Source: Eutypa lata | Lineage: Eukaryota > Ascomycota > Sordariomycetes > Xylariales > Diatrypaceae | Assembly (NCBI GenBank): GCA_022661535.1 | Contig: JAKULF010000007.1 | Coordinates: 62,001-126,000 of the forward strand | Direction: 5' to 3' | DNA length: 64,000 bases | Part shown: positions 19,013-31,797 of the stretch, in pieces | Position numbering within the stretch: the stretch's first letter is position 1 | Layout: every line of letters starts with the position of its first letter | Notes under the pieces: generated by a model | The model's database searches: none | What the model saw: only the letters and a program-made list of their open reading frames with translations | Told to the model about the DNA's origin: nothing | Program-made: the position numbers and the translations under genes

Positions 19013-21124
19013 ATGAAGGTTTCCGTGCTGCAGTCAGTCTTCTCTTGCGTCCTAACTATTAGGACTGCTGTTGCATTGACGCCTCCCGTTCCGATTCCCC
19101 CGCCGGATAAACTCGAAGAGAACGTATTTGCGGCTCTAGCAGATTCATCCCAGTCAGAGACAGGCATCGCCTATTTCGAACAGTATATCGACCACGACAA
19201 CCCGGACTTTGGCACCTTCTCTCAGACCTACTGGTACAATGCGACGTTTTGGAAGGGACCGGGAAGCCCCGTCATCCTGTTCACTCCGGGAGAGATCGCA
19301 GCTACGGGTTATACGGGTTATCTAACCGATGCAACCATTACCGGCTTGATCGCAAAGGAGGTAGGTGGTGCGGTTGTTCTCGTGGAACACCGTTACTGGG
19401 GAAACTCGACTCCATATGAAGAGCAGTCGACGAAGGCTCTGCAGTTCCTAAACCTTGACCAATCCGTTGCCGACTTCGTTCATTTTGCACGGACGGCCAA
19501 GCTGCCTTTCGACAAAAACGGTTCATCGAATGCAGAAAGCGCTGTGCGTATATCCACACTCGTTCCTAGGTAGTCGTTAATTTGCCATTCCACGCTAACA
19601 CGAACTTCAAGCCTTGGATCTGGTCTGGTGGTTCATACTCCGGCGCGCTCGGCGCCTGGGTTGAAAGTGTAGGTTATATAACCCTAATCCTCGGGAAGAC
19701 GACAGCAGTAGACCTTTATGACTAATCGTGGAATGTAGCTTGCGCCGGGAACTTTCTGGGCGACTCATTCCAGCAGTGGTCCAGTCCAAGCAGTCTATAA
19801 TTACTGGGAGTACTTCTACCCGATTCAGCAGGTAAGCATTTCCGGGTCTCTCGCGATCCTGCGTATTAGGTACCTAATGCTAGGGAGCTTACGCAAAACC
19901 TAGGGCATGCCGGCGAACTGCTCCGAGGACTTTTCCGCTGTTATTGACCACGTGGATGGCATATTCCTCCACGGCTCGGAGGAGGAGCAAGCAGATATAA
20001 AGCAAATGTTTGGACTGCAGGACGTTCCACATGGTGACGATGCGGCGGCGGCCATTTCTGCTCCGATATGGGCGTGGCAGAGTATCCAACTCTATTCGGT
20101 CCGTATATGGCCTCAATTGATTCCCTATCTCTCCTGTCGACGCGTGCTAATGCGACACTCTTAAAGGGTTACTCAACATTCTATCAAATGTGTGACGCGA
20201 TTGAGGGGTTTGCGCCTAACGCTACTGCGTTGAAATATGGTGACGGGGCTGTCGGCCTAGAGAAAGCCCTCCCTAATTACGCCAAGTGGTACACCACCAA
20301 TTATCTCCCAGGTCGTAAGTATATAATTCCTATTTCTCTTAATTTGATTTGATTTGATTTGATTTGATTTCACTTGAGTCGAGTCTATTCACTATACTGT
20401 CCAGCACCATATACAAGCTTACACTCCTTTTCTAGTTTGCGAGTCATACGGATATGACGACTGGCAAGGGGAAGACAATATCCTTTGCTTAGACACGTAT
20501 AATGCGAGCAGCCCCATGTTTATGGATTGGACCGAATCAAATGCGTTCGCTCGCACCTGGGCCTGGATGACTTGCAATGACCCCTTCTTCTACTGGCAGA
20601 CGTAAGTCGCATCCACATGCACAGATCTATAAATAGGCCCTGTAGAGAGTCTTAGTTAACGCGCCACGTGTAGCGGAGCACCAGAGGACCGTCCAACCGT
20701 CTTCTCACGGCTCGCCAACGCCGAGTACTGGCAACGGCAGTGCGAGCTCTTCTTCCCCCAGGAGGGCGAGTACACGTACGGGTCGAAACGAGGCAAGACG
20801 GCCGAGATGCTCAACGAGCACACCCAGGGCTGGCATCTGGAGGACACCAAGCACCTGTTCTGGGTGAACGGCGAGTTCGATCCGTGGCGGTCCGCGTCCA
20901 TGGCCAGCGAGTTCCGTCCCGAAGGCCCCATCGAGTCCACCCCCGAGGCCCCGGCCATCCTCATTCCCGGCGCGCGCCACTGCAATGACCTGCGCGTCAC
21001 GAACGCTGATGCCAATGAGGACGTCAAGAATACTCAGGATGCTGTCGTTAAGCAGATTGCTGAGTGGACTGATGAGTTCTACAGCTCCGGGAAGGGTCGT
21101 CGTGGTTTGCCCAGGAGGTCTTAG
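19013..21124 (+). CDS. Secreted serine peptidase, family S28
   Basis: A secreted S28 serine peptidase (lysosomal Pro-X carboxypeptidase / dipeptidyl peptidase 7 family, cutting after proline). Seven exons join in frame: 19013-19543, 19612-19668, 19739-19831, 19904-20098, 20167-20314, 20436-20601 and 20674-21124, giving 546 residues. The chosen Met starts a signal peptide (MKVSVLQSVFSCVLTIRTAV); an in-frame ATG at 18968 would add 15 polar residues before it. The Ser is in WSGGSYSGALGAW (about Ser185), the Asp in VNGEFDPWRS (about Asp466) and the His in ARHCND (about His499). VEHRYWGNS and YWQRQCELFFP are family blocks. The intron at 20099-20166 uses a weak donor (GTCCGT) but is needed for GYSTFYQMCDAIEG to stay in frame. 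Intron 5 holds a (TTTGA)n repeat. Confidence 0.92.
20341..20371. repeat. (TTTGA)n microsatellite in an intron
   Basis: About five to six copies of a TTTGA pentamer lie inside the fifth intron of the S28 peptidase gene. Confidence 0.8.
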
Positions 21125-21728
21125 ATCATTCGTCGGAGCATCAGATGAATTGAGACGAGACGGTATGGTATAATCCAATTGAAAACTGCCGTATTTTAAC
21201 GACTACGTCTCATTGTTCCTCTACTCGACTTTGATATTTGTAGTTAATGTTAGATGCCCGATAATAGGAGGTCAAATCATGCTATGACAGGCTCAGCAAA
21301 AAGGATTTAACGTTTATATTTATGCTCAACTTGACTGATCACTCCAGCTCCAGTGATAAATTTTTGTCCTATAATTAATGTGTGCCTTCTATTAGCCATG
21401 CTATACAAGTAAGCAGCTAGTTATGACCGTTCTTAGCTCGTACACCAAAGTATGTTGCTGAAGACCCAAAAGAATGACATCAACGCTCACCGACATCTCA
21501 TACCACCGAGGACCCTGTTGCATTTCACCTGCTAATATAGAAATCCCTCCTTTTGTACCTAGCAACTCGATATCAAGCCTGAGCCCAAGTTACGTGGCGC
21601 TCTTATCTATCTGGTCCTTAACACGCTTTTTGTTCCTTAACATCATATGACCCTCCTTTGTAGTTGTAGGGGACTACCACCCTCCCTTGCGAGTCCGGTT
21701 TCAGTGGTTCCTGGTTCTGCTAATATCA
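21125..21728. other. Gene-free stretch between convergent genes
   Basis: 3' flanks of the S28 peptidase (plus) and the ubiquitin-like protein gene (minus). Nothing else recognised. Confidence 0.5.
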
Positions 21729-23191
21729 TCATCTGGAGAAGGTAGCACGTATGGCATCTTCAAGTAGTAAATATTTTTCCCATGTCACTTCCATGTCCTT
21801 CTCAGGGGAGCTCCGGGTCCGTTCAGGAAAGTTATTACTCCTTATTAACCGAATCATTTTGAACGGCGTGGCATCTTCATCGGAAGAAGTGTCATCAGCC
21901 GTACAGCTATCCTGGCTTGGTGCCGGTCTCTTGCGCTTTCGGTCTCGATGTAGAGATGAAACACTCGGGACGTTGCTTGAGCTTCCCATCTCCTCGTCAC
22001 TCAGTTCTTCGATGACGCGGTCAAATCTAGCAGAACATGATATGCTGTGTGGCCTGTTAGCTACTTATACTATCAGTTAGAACATCACTTGGTGAGGACC
22101 ATACCATTCAATATTTCGGTCCGCTGTGTCGCCAAGGGGGATGTTGCATCTCGGGCATGTTTTCCTACTCCATGTAGGTTTCGTCTTACACAAAATAGAC
22201 ATGATTACCACTTGCCCCGGTAAGAACGACCGGCTCCAATCAGAAGATATCTTGATGTCATGACTCATGCTTCGCTCTCGAAGCCTATAGCTGCGTCGAG
22301 CCACTCTTCTAGCCCCTTCCCGATTCTGAAAACGCGCAGACAGAACCCCTTGGAATGCGTCCCAGGAATCTATAAATCGGAGATGGACAGGTGCCTCACG
22401 CCCAACCGCATCGATCAATGTGAAGAACTCCTCGCTGACAGGACGTTCAAGCGTTGGTGTGAGAAGAGCTCTTATGGAGGCGACGTCGGTGTGTATCCGT
22501 AGGCAAACCCGCATGATATTAGCCGTAAGCCGCACCAGCTTTGAGCCCGTCTCTTTCAATGGCTGGATGTGGTCGATTATCGCGGCGATGAGAGTTGTCG
22601 TACGATTATCAACTTCGTCGAGGTGGACTGTAACTTTGTCATTGTGTAGGCTCGAGAGCTTCCTGAGATCATAGTATGAGTCGCCACGCTTCTTAATCCA
22701 TATGGATTATCTCAGCATTCCATCAGAGGTGGTCTAGTGCATACTCACATGTTTGCTGTTATCAAAAGCATGGTAACGGTCTGCGTATGATGCATGACTT
22801 CACTCTTAACCTTATCAACCGCGTCCTTCTTGAAGCTCCACCTGATCTTGCTAACGGCCCCTTTAATGCTACCGACGGACGCTCCGGAGCCTAATGCAGC
22901 ATCATACTTCTTGCGGTTATTATCGATAAACTCGACTACATCTTTCCGACATTCCTGCGCTGTTCGCTTCCCTGTCGCTCGAAGGTCTTCGAATTCGGGT
23001 GTAGATGGAAGTTGTTCGAATATCTTCGCTGCTTCGCAGAGCGCACCGTTAAATACGCATAGTTCGGAAATAAGGTCTTGATAATTGGTCGCGGACCCTC
23101 TGCTACCATTTAAAGCGCGGATGACATCAGTAATGAGGATACTGACTGAGATGAAGTCGCCAACCGCTCCGAATGTAGGACTGAATGGCAT
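21729..23191 (-). CDS. STAND-type N-terminus, ubiquitin-like domain and zinc-ribbon protein
   Basis: Three minus-strand exons join in frame: 22749-23191, 22105-22662 and 21729-22044, giving 438 residues. Residues 1-110 (FGAVGDFISVSILITDVIRA...) are helical and resemble the N-terminal module seen on fungal STAND proteins. A coiled linker (about 149-215) follows. Residues ~235-310 (APVHLRFIDSWDAFQGVLSA...) match the fungal ubiquitin-like domain of this family. The second intron was chosen because it rebuilds a four-Cys ribbon: CPRC...(about 15 residues)...CISC, then ARFDRVIEELSDEE. The C-terminus is acidic and basic with RDRKRKRP. No catalytic residues are seen. Function is unknown; its neighbourhood suggests, but does not show, a part in recognition or signalling. 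Confidence 0.8.
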
Positions 23192-23720
23192 CTTATGTGT
23201 AGGCGATTGCAGGTTTAGAAGTGTACTTGGTCAAGGTTGCTAACAGGAATAGATGTAAATGCAATTCCTTCGATTTCTATGCATGATATGATCAGGCTAT
23301 CCGGCTATGCAGAGCGGAGTATTTTATTGGCTTATTCTCTTCCTGTGAGACCCTGGCGAAAAGCCTATCACCTGACCATTAATACATGTAGCATTGCAAT
23401 CGATGCAACATAAAATGTTCAATAAGCATAGAGTGAGTCAGGAAGTAGAAAAGAGGCAGTCAATAGATGCAGAGTTAAAATTAATGCTAAGATGCATGTT
23501 ATAATGCCCAGGAGCAAAGTTATTACCTACTACATAGATCAAGACGCAAATTCATTGCAGTTCATTTATACCATAGAAATGAAGAAGAAATAATTGTAAT
23601 GTCGTTCTAACCGGTCTATAGAAGCTCCGGCTGTCATGTCGTTGAAATAGACACAATGCAATCTCCAATTCCTCTCTGCAAGATCAAGTCACGGCCTGGT
23701 GTGCCCTCACACTTGGAAAA
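23192..23720. other. Gene-free stretch
   Basis: Promoter side of the ubiquitin-like protein gene and 3' side of the Pth11-like gene. AT-rich; no gene recognised. Confidence 0.5.
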
Positions 23721-25092
23721 CTATCTCGAACTTAGTGCACGTGCTTCGATATCATCAACAATCCCGTATGGCCAGCCTCCTCTAACGATCGGATTTATGA
23801 CTGATGACCTTCCTTTATCCGCTGTATACACCATAGAATATATAGCATAATGGCCACTTTGCTGGCCACTTTGCAAATACGGAGGGTCGGAGGATCTTGA
23901 AAACATTTGGCGTAACGCTGGCAGTGAGGTACCTATCAAGGCGACGGCTAGCTCAAGCTGAGACGGAATCCACACAGTTGTCCCATAACATTCCCATTGT
24001 ATAGGAATATATCGGGACATCTGATATTTTTTCCCTATAGTTTGTTAAGAACAGCATGTTGGTATTAGGTCATGAAATTAACTTACATTTGTGATCATCG
24101 GGTTTGGAATATCCAAAGACGGTAACAAAATGACCAAATTTATATGCTGCTACAATGCTGGCACTAACAAAGAGTATGAGCCTTTCAATGTCTTATTGTC
24201 CAGGGTATTTAATCAAAACAAATAAGGAAAATTGGGGAAATAGGCAGATTGAAAAGTAAAACTTACGCAGTTCCAAGAATAAACATAATAGCAACGCCAA
24301 TACGATGTTGAGTTGCCACTGGAAGTTTGAAAATATGATACATAGGAAATACAAGTAGAATAAAGTCTAATGCGCAGCTAGTGCTATGCAGTGCAAGCTG
24401 GATGACGTTATATAACCCGTTGTTACAGTATTGCCCGTTTTCGAGTTGTCGATCGAGAGGTGACCAGAACATAGCGAATGGTTTGCAAATAAATCCGGGA
24501 AGAATAAAGAATATAGCCATATAGACACATTGCAATACTAAGAGCGTCCAGAGCGTATACCTCGTCCATCGACTTGCTGCGAATATCCTCATGTAATTTA
24601 GGAGAATGGAAATGCGGATCAAGCCGGACATGGCGGGATATAACCAAATATAACCAAGCATTCCCTATACTATGGGGTTAGGGCAAAGGACAATACAACA
24701 CTTTCATTTGACACACCTTATACCAGATTGAAAACTCAGCAACGGTAATTTCCCACAGGGGCTTTCCAACCCCAGCATGGAGGTTCACATATGCTGCCAT
24801 AGCTGTCCAGCCGATGAAAATAATCTAGTGTCACCTGTCAGTGCATAGGACCATTTGAAGTTTTAGATCATACTCTTACAGTTGCCGGAATGATAACATA
24901 ATCCTCCGCCCTCATGACACCTAGGCGAAACCTAGTTCCAAGACGAAGAAGAACTGTGAACGTAGCAATAACACCAAGTATGATGCAAGAAGCAGCTACC
25001 GAATAGACCTTATGATCATCATTAATGGTCAGCGGAGGTTGTATAAGTGGTATTGGATCTTCAAAGGGAGTTGCGCTCGGGAAATGGGTCAT
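23721..25092 (-). CDS. Seven-helix integral membrane protein, fungal rhodopsin-like (Pth11-type)
   Basis: Five minus-strand exons join in frame: 24880-25092, 24717-24824, 24267-24664, 24087-24181 and 23721-24034, giving 375 residues. The protein has the order typical of Pth11-like receptors without a CFEM domain: a short polar N-terminus, helix 1 (VAASCIILGVIATFTVLLRL), AEDYVII, then IIFIGWTAMAAYVNLHAGVG, FSIWYKGMLGYIWLYPAMSG, a helix ending in FICKPFAMFW, the NGQYCNNGLYNV loop, LDFILLVFPMYHIFKLPVAT, and a last helix LELAVALIGTSLPALRQMF. Members of this family are thought to sense surface or host cues, but most are uncharacterised. The tail is short and lacks the long Ser-rich cytosolic region of some receptors. 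Confidence 0.85.
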
Positions 25093-28000
25093 GGTGGGCT
25101 ATGCAATTGAAAACACAATCAGGGATCCTGCAATTTCAAAAGTCGTGAGGGATCCATGATTAATAAGGTGGGCGTCAGATCAAGGGAGGATGACTTCCCG
25201 AAAAAGGGGGTGAGTAGTCGTCATCTAAGGTCGCAATTAACGGCACAGTGGGCAGAATTTGCCATAGTATTTGGTGCCCCCAATGAATCCCTATTGAATT
25301 GGGCGGTGCTGGATGACCTGGCCAAAGAGAAAATGGTTACATCGGCGTAGTGGTACAACAGCCAATTACTATGCCTCACTGCTTATATGCCTTACGTTTT
25401 TGTGGTGCCTGGAACGGTGCAGGTTGCTCCAGTGCTACGCCTTACGATCCTTGGAGACGATTCAGCTCCTTCATGTTGAGCTGCACGTTACCATGCAGCC
25501 TGCAGGCACCAATCTGACGCTTAGGAGTTAAGTGACAATATTGATTGCTAAAATAGACGGCGTTAAAAAGTATTGCAGTCGTGCATCAAGACTAGTGATT
25601 CTTGCTGCGCTCTGACAAATAGTTGAAGAGACAGAATGTGAAAATACGGTCCTCCTTGAACGATAACATTGAGACTATACGGGTTGTTCTTCGTGAGACC
25701 ACACTTACTAAATAGTGCAAGGCATTGTTAGCAACTCTTTTCACTCACTACGTGAGACAGGTTGATTGTGTAGATATACGGTCTGACGGGTAATTCTTGA
25801 CCTGTAGCTAAAAAGAAAATGCAAAAATTCTGTATGGGGCTTACTGATACGTTGGCCCCCAAGGAATCAGAATCATATGCGATTATTAAAATAGGGTATT
25901 CAAGACACTTACCTGCGCTGGACGGATATGATGCACCCCGTTCCCATTTTACACACTTACCTATGTAAAGGGGTGCTCAAGCTGGAGATTGGGGGTCAGA
26001 ATGGCGGGCTATCGCGGGGTATACTTATGCCCCCACCTCCTTCCGGTCGAGCAAGTCGATAGGAATCTATAATAAGTCGGAAAATTAGTATCGAAAGACA
26101 TCGAAATTATATAAGAAATAATTTCAGTCTTTCGCATTGACTAGAGAGAATAGCCAAGATATATAATGCTATCCTAGGAAAAATCACGGTTTAATTACAT
26201 AGGTAACTGGTAACCGGTTATGTAAGGGATCATTAAATGAAATGAATTCTGCTGTTAGTGATTAATATGTAAACCTTGCAAGTCTATATACACATTATTC
26301 ATCACGATAGTATCAAGTGAAGCATATCAATAATTGAAGCAAGGGGTTCCGCAGTGCTAGAAAGTATACGAAAATGTAATTATACTCATAGCAAGACCGC
26401 TGTTATAATAGAACCGAGGAAGTAAAGTGCTGGGCTGATTAGGAATGAGTGCACCGGGGCGATGAGAACCGTCAATATGATCATAATATATTGAACTTAT
26501 TTAAAACAACACCGGTTACTATGAGGACGTGCTTCGGGTTTAATCAGTTAATATGCAATAGTTGTCATTAGGAGGCAACCCCTATTTAAGGGGTAGAATA
26601 TACGGTAGATGTTATGTAAGCGACGTAAATAATCATCTTCATGACGCTAGGTTATAAATAGTCTATCGGACTTCACGTCGAAAATTTTATACATTTACTT
26701 AAATGGTAAATTAACAAGCATCTATCAACTTAAAAGAATGGTTAAACATAAATAATTAACCTCTTTACGTTTGAAAGATCATGTGCAAGTTTATTATTAT
26801 TATTATTGAAAGGAACCTGGTGACAACTAGCAATATAAGCTACCGTCAATCGATGCAACCAGATAATATTGTGCATTAGGGTGACCTGATGGATCTCTAG
26901 TAAGATAATGCTAGCTTCTGTGCCTCTTTCCAAGCATGTTGACATATCTACACAAGATTCTAGCCGAGTCGGTGAAGCCATCTCCCTGGAGTTCTGTTGA
27001 TCGACAAAAAATATAAAGCCGATAATTAAGTACCAAACAAGACAGACATGACATTACCCGAAATGTTGAAATGCAAAATAAATGTAGCAAAGTTCAATAC
27101 TGACGCTTTTCTGTGGCCAGCACACCCCAATCCCCATTTGCCAATCTCCTATTTTTATCTTGTCCTTTTCCCATTTACCCTAATGCTCGACCTATTCTAT
27201 GTCCCGCCAGAGTGAACATGTATCTAGTGGATGATAGCCACTGAAGGTATCACACCTCCTCTTGAAAAGTCGATTCCATTTTTTACAACACCACCTGAAT
27301 CCACAAAGATAGAAATGAGAAAGAATGACAGGAGAAAAAATAAAATAAACGGACCACGGCTCAAAACGATGGATTGGTGTACAGTACAAGTTATTATAAC
27401 ACTACCCCGTGTTCTTTACAAAGAGAAAGTTCTTTAAAAGCAAGGTCCTAACAGGCAATATGTGCGAATGCGGTGCCGACCCCCCAAGGATGTATGATCA
27501 ATCCAATGAAGTTGCATACGTATATGTCAAAAGAAAAAGGCGATAGGGGTTGCAACCAGGAAATCACCAGATGTCGGATAAGGTAGACAGGCGGATAGGA
27601 CGCGTAGAAGGTGGCGAAGCCGCCACAGCTACACGAATTAGCCTATGAATCGAACCATCTTCGTATTTCTTACGAATAGATTGAATCCTAACGCCCATCT
27701 GCATCCGGGAAATCAAGGATTGGAGGAAGGCCCGACACGCATGTGGCTTGAGTTGACAAGAAAGGAAATCAGCGAGAACATTGTGTAGAATAGATAGTGA
27801 TGGGGAGAGAAATGATGCCCAACGGCATGATGGAATAGACAGGGAAGTTTTGTTCTTTTTTGAAGGCATCGGATACGCCACCGACAATGCAAGAAAATGA
27901 CACGAGGCAGATGACTGGGGTACTTTTTTTTTCTTTTTCTTTTTTTTCTTTTCTGAAACAAAGACAGGAAGAAACCTCTCCGCAGGCAACTCTTGGCACG

Positions 28001-28180
28001 ACGATAATGGCTGACAGGCCTGTACCTGACAGCAGACCGTGGTAGCTGCCCAACCACACCTAGCTAGGCTGGCTAACCCCGCCCTTACCCCCCTTAGACG
28101 GTCGCACGGCATAGAGCCATCGCCCTAGACCCTAGCCAACCGGAAGGGCGAAGGCAGGGAGGTGCGTCGAGAGCGGCAGA
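25093..28180. other. AT-rich gene-free region, about 3.1 kb
   Basis: No gene recognised. The part from about 25.5 to 27.1 kb is clearly AT-rich with many stops in all frames, a TTATTATTATTATT run near 26790-26808 and no long ORF. A T-rich pyrimidine run lies at about 27923-27957. The last part (27.5-28.18 kb) probably includes the 3' UTR of the Zn2Cys6 gene. Confidence 0.5.
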
Positions 28181-29739
28181 TCACCCCCCACCCCTAAGGC
28201 TTCCCGCAGATCGTCGGTGGCTTTCTGCGTGTGTGTGCGAGTTGCCGTTGTGGCCACTTCTCGTTGCCGCTGTCGTAGCTCCTTCGACGACGGCACCATG
28301 CGATGCTGATGGTCCCGAGACCACGTAACCTTGAGCGTGTTGGGAGTGGTGGTGGTTGTGGTGGTGACTGTGGTGGTGATGCGATCCGGGCACGTAGATA
28401 TGCCCGTTCGAGAGCGTGTTAGCCCCACCGCTCGAATGCGAATCTCGTCTAGCGCTGTCTCGATCACTATTATATATGTAGCTGACGCTCGTGCCGGAAT
28501 CGTCCGTCGATCGGAGGGATTGGTCGTTAGTGTTGTACATATCCGTCGCGCTGCTCGTGCTGCTGCTGCTGCTGGGCTGATAAGAGGTGGTGTCAGATTG
28601 GCTGGCCGACCGATGCGAGATATTGGAAGGGACAGTACCCGTAGCAGTGTAGGGTACTGGGGACTCGAAGCTCGAGTTCAGACCGTACGCATCAGAGACC
28701 GTGTTAGACGAAGATGTGTGGGGAGCGGTGGATTTCGACGAATACTGATCCGGGATCCCATCAGTCCTGTAAGAGGAATGCGTCGGGGTCCTAGTAACCT
28801 GTGGGAGAAGGCGATCGGAGGGAACGCGGGTGGACGAGGTGCTAGGGAGGGAGTCCGCCATCCCGGAGAGCGAGAAGTTGGGAGAGTCGCTGACGGCTGG
28901 GCGGTGTACCAAGCTCCCATAGCTATATCCAGAGGATTCAGGGTCAACGTAAACCGATTTGCTAGAGCTGTAGCCCCTGTAGCCCTGCATCATGTGAACG
29001 GGATCTTGGTTCATCATCTGGTAAGGGGGGTAGTTCACGTATTCCACACTATCGTCCGGGTATGTGCTCGTCCATCCCGAGACCCCCGCGTAGTATCCTT
29101 TATTACCATATGGGTACGAGCCTTGACGGTAAGCCATGACATCTCCCGCCGGAAGGTCGGCAGAATACTGCTGGGAGACGGAGCTTAGTGGAGAAACGGC
29201 GGATGGGCGAGTTTGGTGAGCTTGGAAGGCTCGGGACGCGTCGAGGTTGTACGCGAAGTCCTGGTCTTTGAGGGGGGTTTCGGTGGAGGATACCTGCGAA
29301 AGGAAGACAGGTCAGATGACACGAGATCGGTCTTGACGAGAGCCCGAGGCAGCACGATTACCCGTAAGAAGAGACAAGGCTCGTGGCCTGCATTTTTGCA
29401 GTTCGAACACGGACCACCGTTTCCGGGATCGCCGCTGCATCGAATCTTGCGTTTGCGACAGCGATTGCACTTTGGTGTGTGGCCCAGAAGTCAGCATTCT
29501 TGATAGTTCTAGTAGAAGACGGCCCGCTCGAAGAAGGAAGAGAAACTCACCGCTACCGCGATACGCTTGCGCGGCTGTGATGATTCCGATTCTTGCTCCC
29601 GGTCTGTCATGATGGGAGTTCGACTGTCGTGGGATGGAAGTTGAAGACGGCGATCTTGATAGCCAAGGGGATACGGAGGGCAAGCGCGGCTATATCGTCT
29701 GCCTACGTCGCTGGTGGAATAACAAGCAGGAGTCACCAT
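28181..29739 (-). CDS. Zn2Cys6 (GAL4-type) transcription regulator
   Basis: Three minus-strand exons, 29551-29739, 29362-29469 and 28181-29293, join in frame to give 469 residues. A basic lead-in (QPRKRIAVA) enters the binuclear zinc cluster at residues 64-92: CNRCRKRKIRC, then nine residues, C-SN-C, seven residues, C, followed by LFLRVSSTETPLKD. Spacing CX2CX6CX9CX2CX7C fits the GAL4 class. The intron before the cluster falls exactly at its first Cys. No fungal-specific middle homology domain is seen. The rest is Ser/Tyr/Thr-rich with a His-rich stretch (HHHHSHHHNHHHS) near 420. I cannot assign a named regulator or target. An alternative start at MTDREQESE (residue 44) would keep the cluster. 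Confidence 0.88.
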
Positions 29740-31630
29740 GGTTCTTTCGCCACCTCCTATAGTGTCCGACGGGAGGGCTAGAGATAGAGAGCTAGGTAGG
29801 GAGGGGGAGGGTAGAATGAGGCCGCGGTCGGTCTCCCGAGATGGCCACGTTCCTATCCGAGGGGGTTTGTCAGAGCCAAAGAGAATTGGTCTCGCTCTGC
29901 GACCGAGCGCAAGAGATTAATGAGGAGAACGATGCAAAATCGAGCAGAGAAACGTACCCGGAAGAGGGGGGGCGGACGGGTGGTTTGACAGCTAGGCGTA
30001 AGTTTCTCAGCCCTGGAATCTCAGCTTGATGAGTTCGAGGTTCACCAGGTCTTTCTTGTTGTCAGACTCTGATGTTTCAAAGAGCTGATCATCAAACTTG
30101 GCGGTATGCGGAAGCCGAAAGGAAATGTTGTCATTGTAGATTTGGGGAGAGATGAGGAGAAGAAGGGGAGGAGGCTGCAAGCTCCTTTGCTTGTTATACT
30201 TCGTACGACTGTGTTCAGACATGGCTCGACGTCCTTGTTTGCAACTACGATAGAGAAGGTCTCTCTCTTCAAGGCCTAGCACTAAGAGCAGGTTACTTCG
30301 AAAGGAACCAGCAGACGAAGCCTCTAGCCAGAAAAATTTCATGACAAGGTGGTTTAAGATGGGCCTGGTGTACGGTAACACAGACCAAGGGTTATGAAGC
30401 GGCATGTTGCATGCATCTAAAAAAAATGAGGGTATGCATGAGATATGACTGCCATGTGTGGGCTGCAAGTCCCAATGTCTTCTAGTAGTATCCGATGCAT
30501 GTCATGACCCTGTCTCAACGTTGAAGAATCTATACAAACAGTCAGGGGTCACAGATCCCGGGGGCGATCTAGAAGTTGAGGCGTAGTATAGATGGCCAAT
30601 CTCGATTCGATCTTTACATGGGTGATATATACAGAGTATCTTTGGGGAGGGGATGTGCTTATATTGGTCTGAGACCGTCTTTTATTTCATTCGTGCTGTC
30701 CTGAGACGAGTCCAGGGACCTGGTCTCACTCCGTCAGATGCAGTGGAGACGCATAAGAAGCAAGGTCCTAGCCTAACTGGGGATGCAATCTTCTGGAAGT
30801 AGCAGTCACTGTCTCTGTTCTCAATTAAAGTAAGCTGGGATGTATATTGATGTGAGTGCCGGTGAGGAAGGGGGAGGTGGAAGGGTGGAAGGGGAAAGTG
30901 CCATCATCGCGTGATATGCCACATCGAGAAGTCCCCGGGCAGTACAGGATGGCTTGGGAGAGTGCAAACGGCGCCGGTTGAGTTGTGCATATCGTCTGCA
31001 GCACTCCCTAAGTAGGGGGAAATAAGGTCGGCGGCGGCTGGGCTGTATTTTGATTGTGCAGGCAGATCTGACAGATAACGAATAGCTAGTCACCTTCGCC
31101 TGTCTGGGGCACGCTTTCAAGCAAACATGACGAGGCTCTCTCTCTCTCTCTTTCTCTCCATTCATCGTTACTTTCCTCAACGGCTCTCGTCCTACTGGAT
31201 AAGCAAACGTGAAGTGAAACATAAACTAAAAAGGTAGACCTGGTTGGCCTGGCGGCAAGTGTAGTATTACCCATAGCTCATAGGGTCAAAGACATAGCTG
31301 AATGGCAAGAAACTTCTTACGTGACGCAGATATTCGTAGCTCGTTGCATAAGTGCATCGATACCTCGTATGACATTACGCGTGACGAACGCTCCTCCATC
31401 TCTAAGCAGAATCTCTCTGAGCCGTACTTCGTAGAACTAGTTAGACCATGCTCACTTAGTCCTAGAGTCATGCAGGTAAGGAAAATCTCGGCGGGGTAAA
31501 CTAGCTACAACCTAGGAAGAGTTACGAAACCCTCACCATCGCCAAGCATACTATACTATACAATATGCCGAAGCCATTGGCCCGCTAGACATAAACAACA
31601 CCGGGGGCCCTGTACGAAGTATGTACAGTA

Positions 31631-31797
31631 CGCACACACACACACATATACACACATACACACTCACTCTTCGTCAATATGACAGGGCTGATTTATTCGT
31701 CATTCGCCATTCGCCATTCGAGGCACGACAGCAAACTCTTCGCTATGAGTCGAAGAGCAGCAATAAATAAGTGCGTACGTGCGTGCGTGCGTGCGTG
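31631..31797. repeat. (CA)n and (GTGC)n microsatellites
   Basis: An interrupted CA array occupies 31631-31665 and a GTGC/GTAC tetranucleotide array 31771-31797. Confidence 0.75.

Noticed and set aside
27564..28112. 182-codon minus-strand ORF with overlapping ORFs in other frames
   Set aside because: It spans a long T-rich run that encodes poly-Lys, and has no conserved block. It lies in the likely 3' UTR of the Zn2Cys6 gene.
28331..29188. 285-codon plus-strand ORF
   Set aside because: It is antisense to the Zn2Cys6 gene and has Val/Arg-rich composition typical of a shadow frame.
30007..30468. 153-codon minus-strand ORF
   Set aside because: It has no recognisable motif and no splice-supported extension. 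Left as non-coding.
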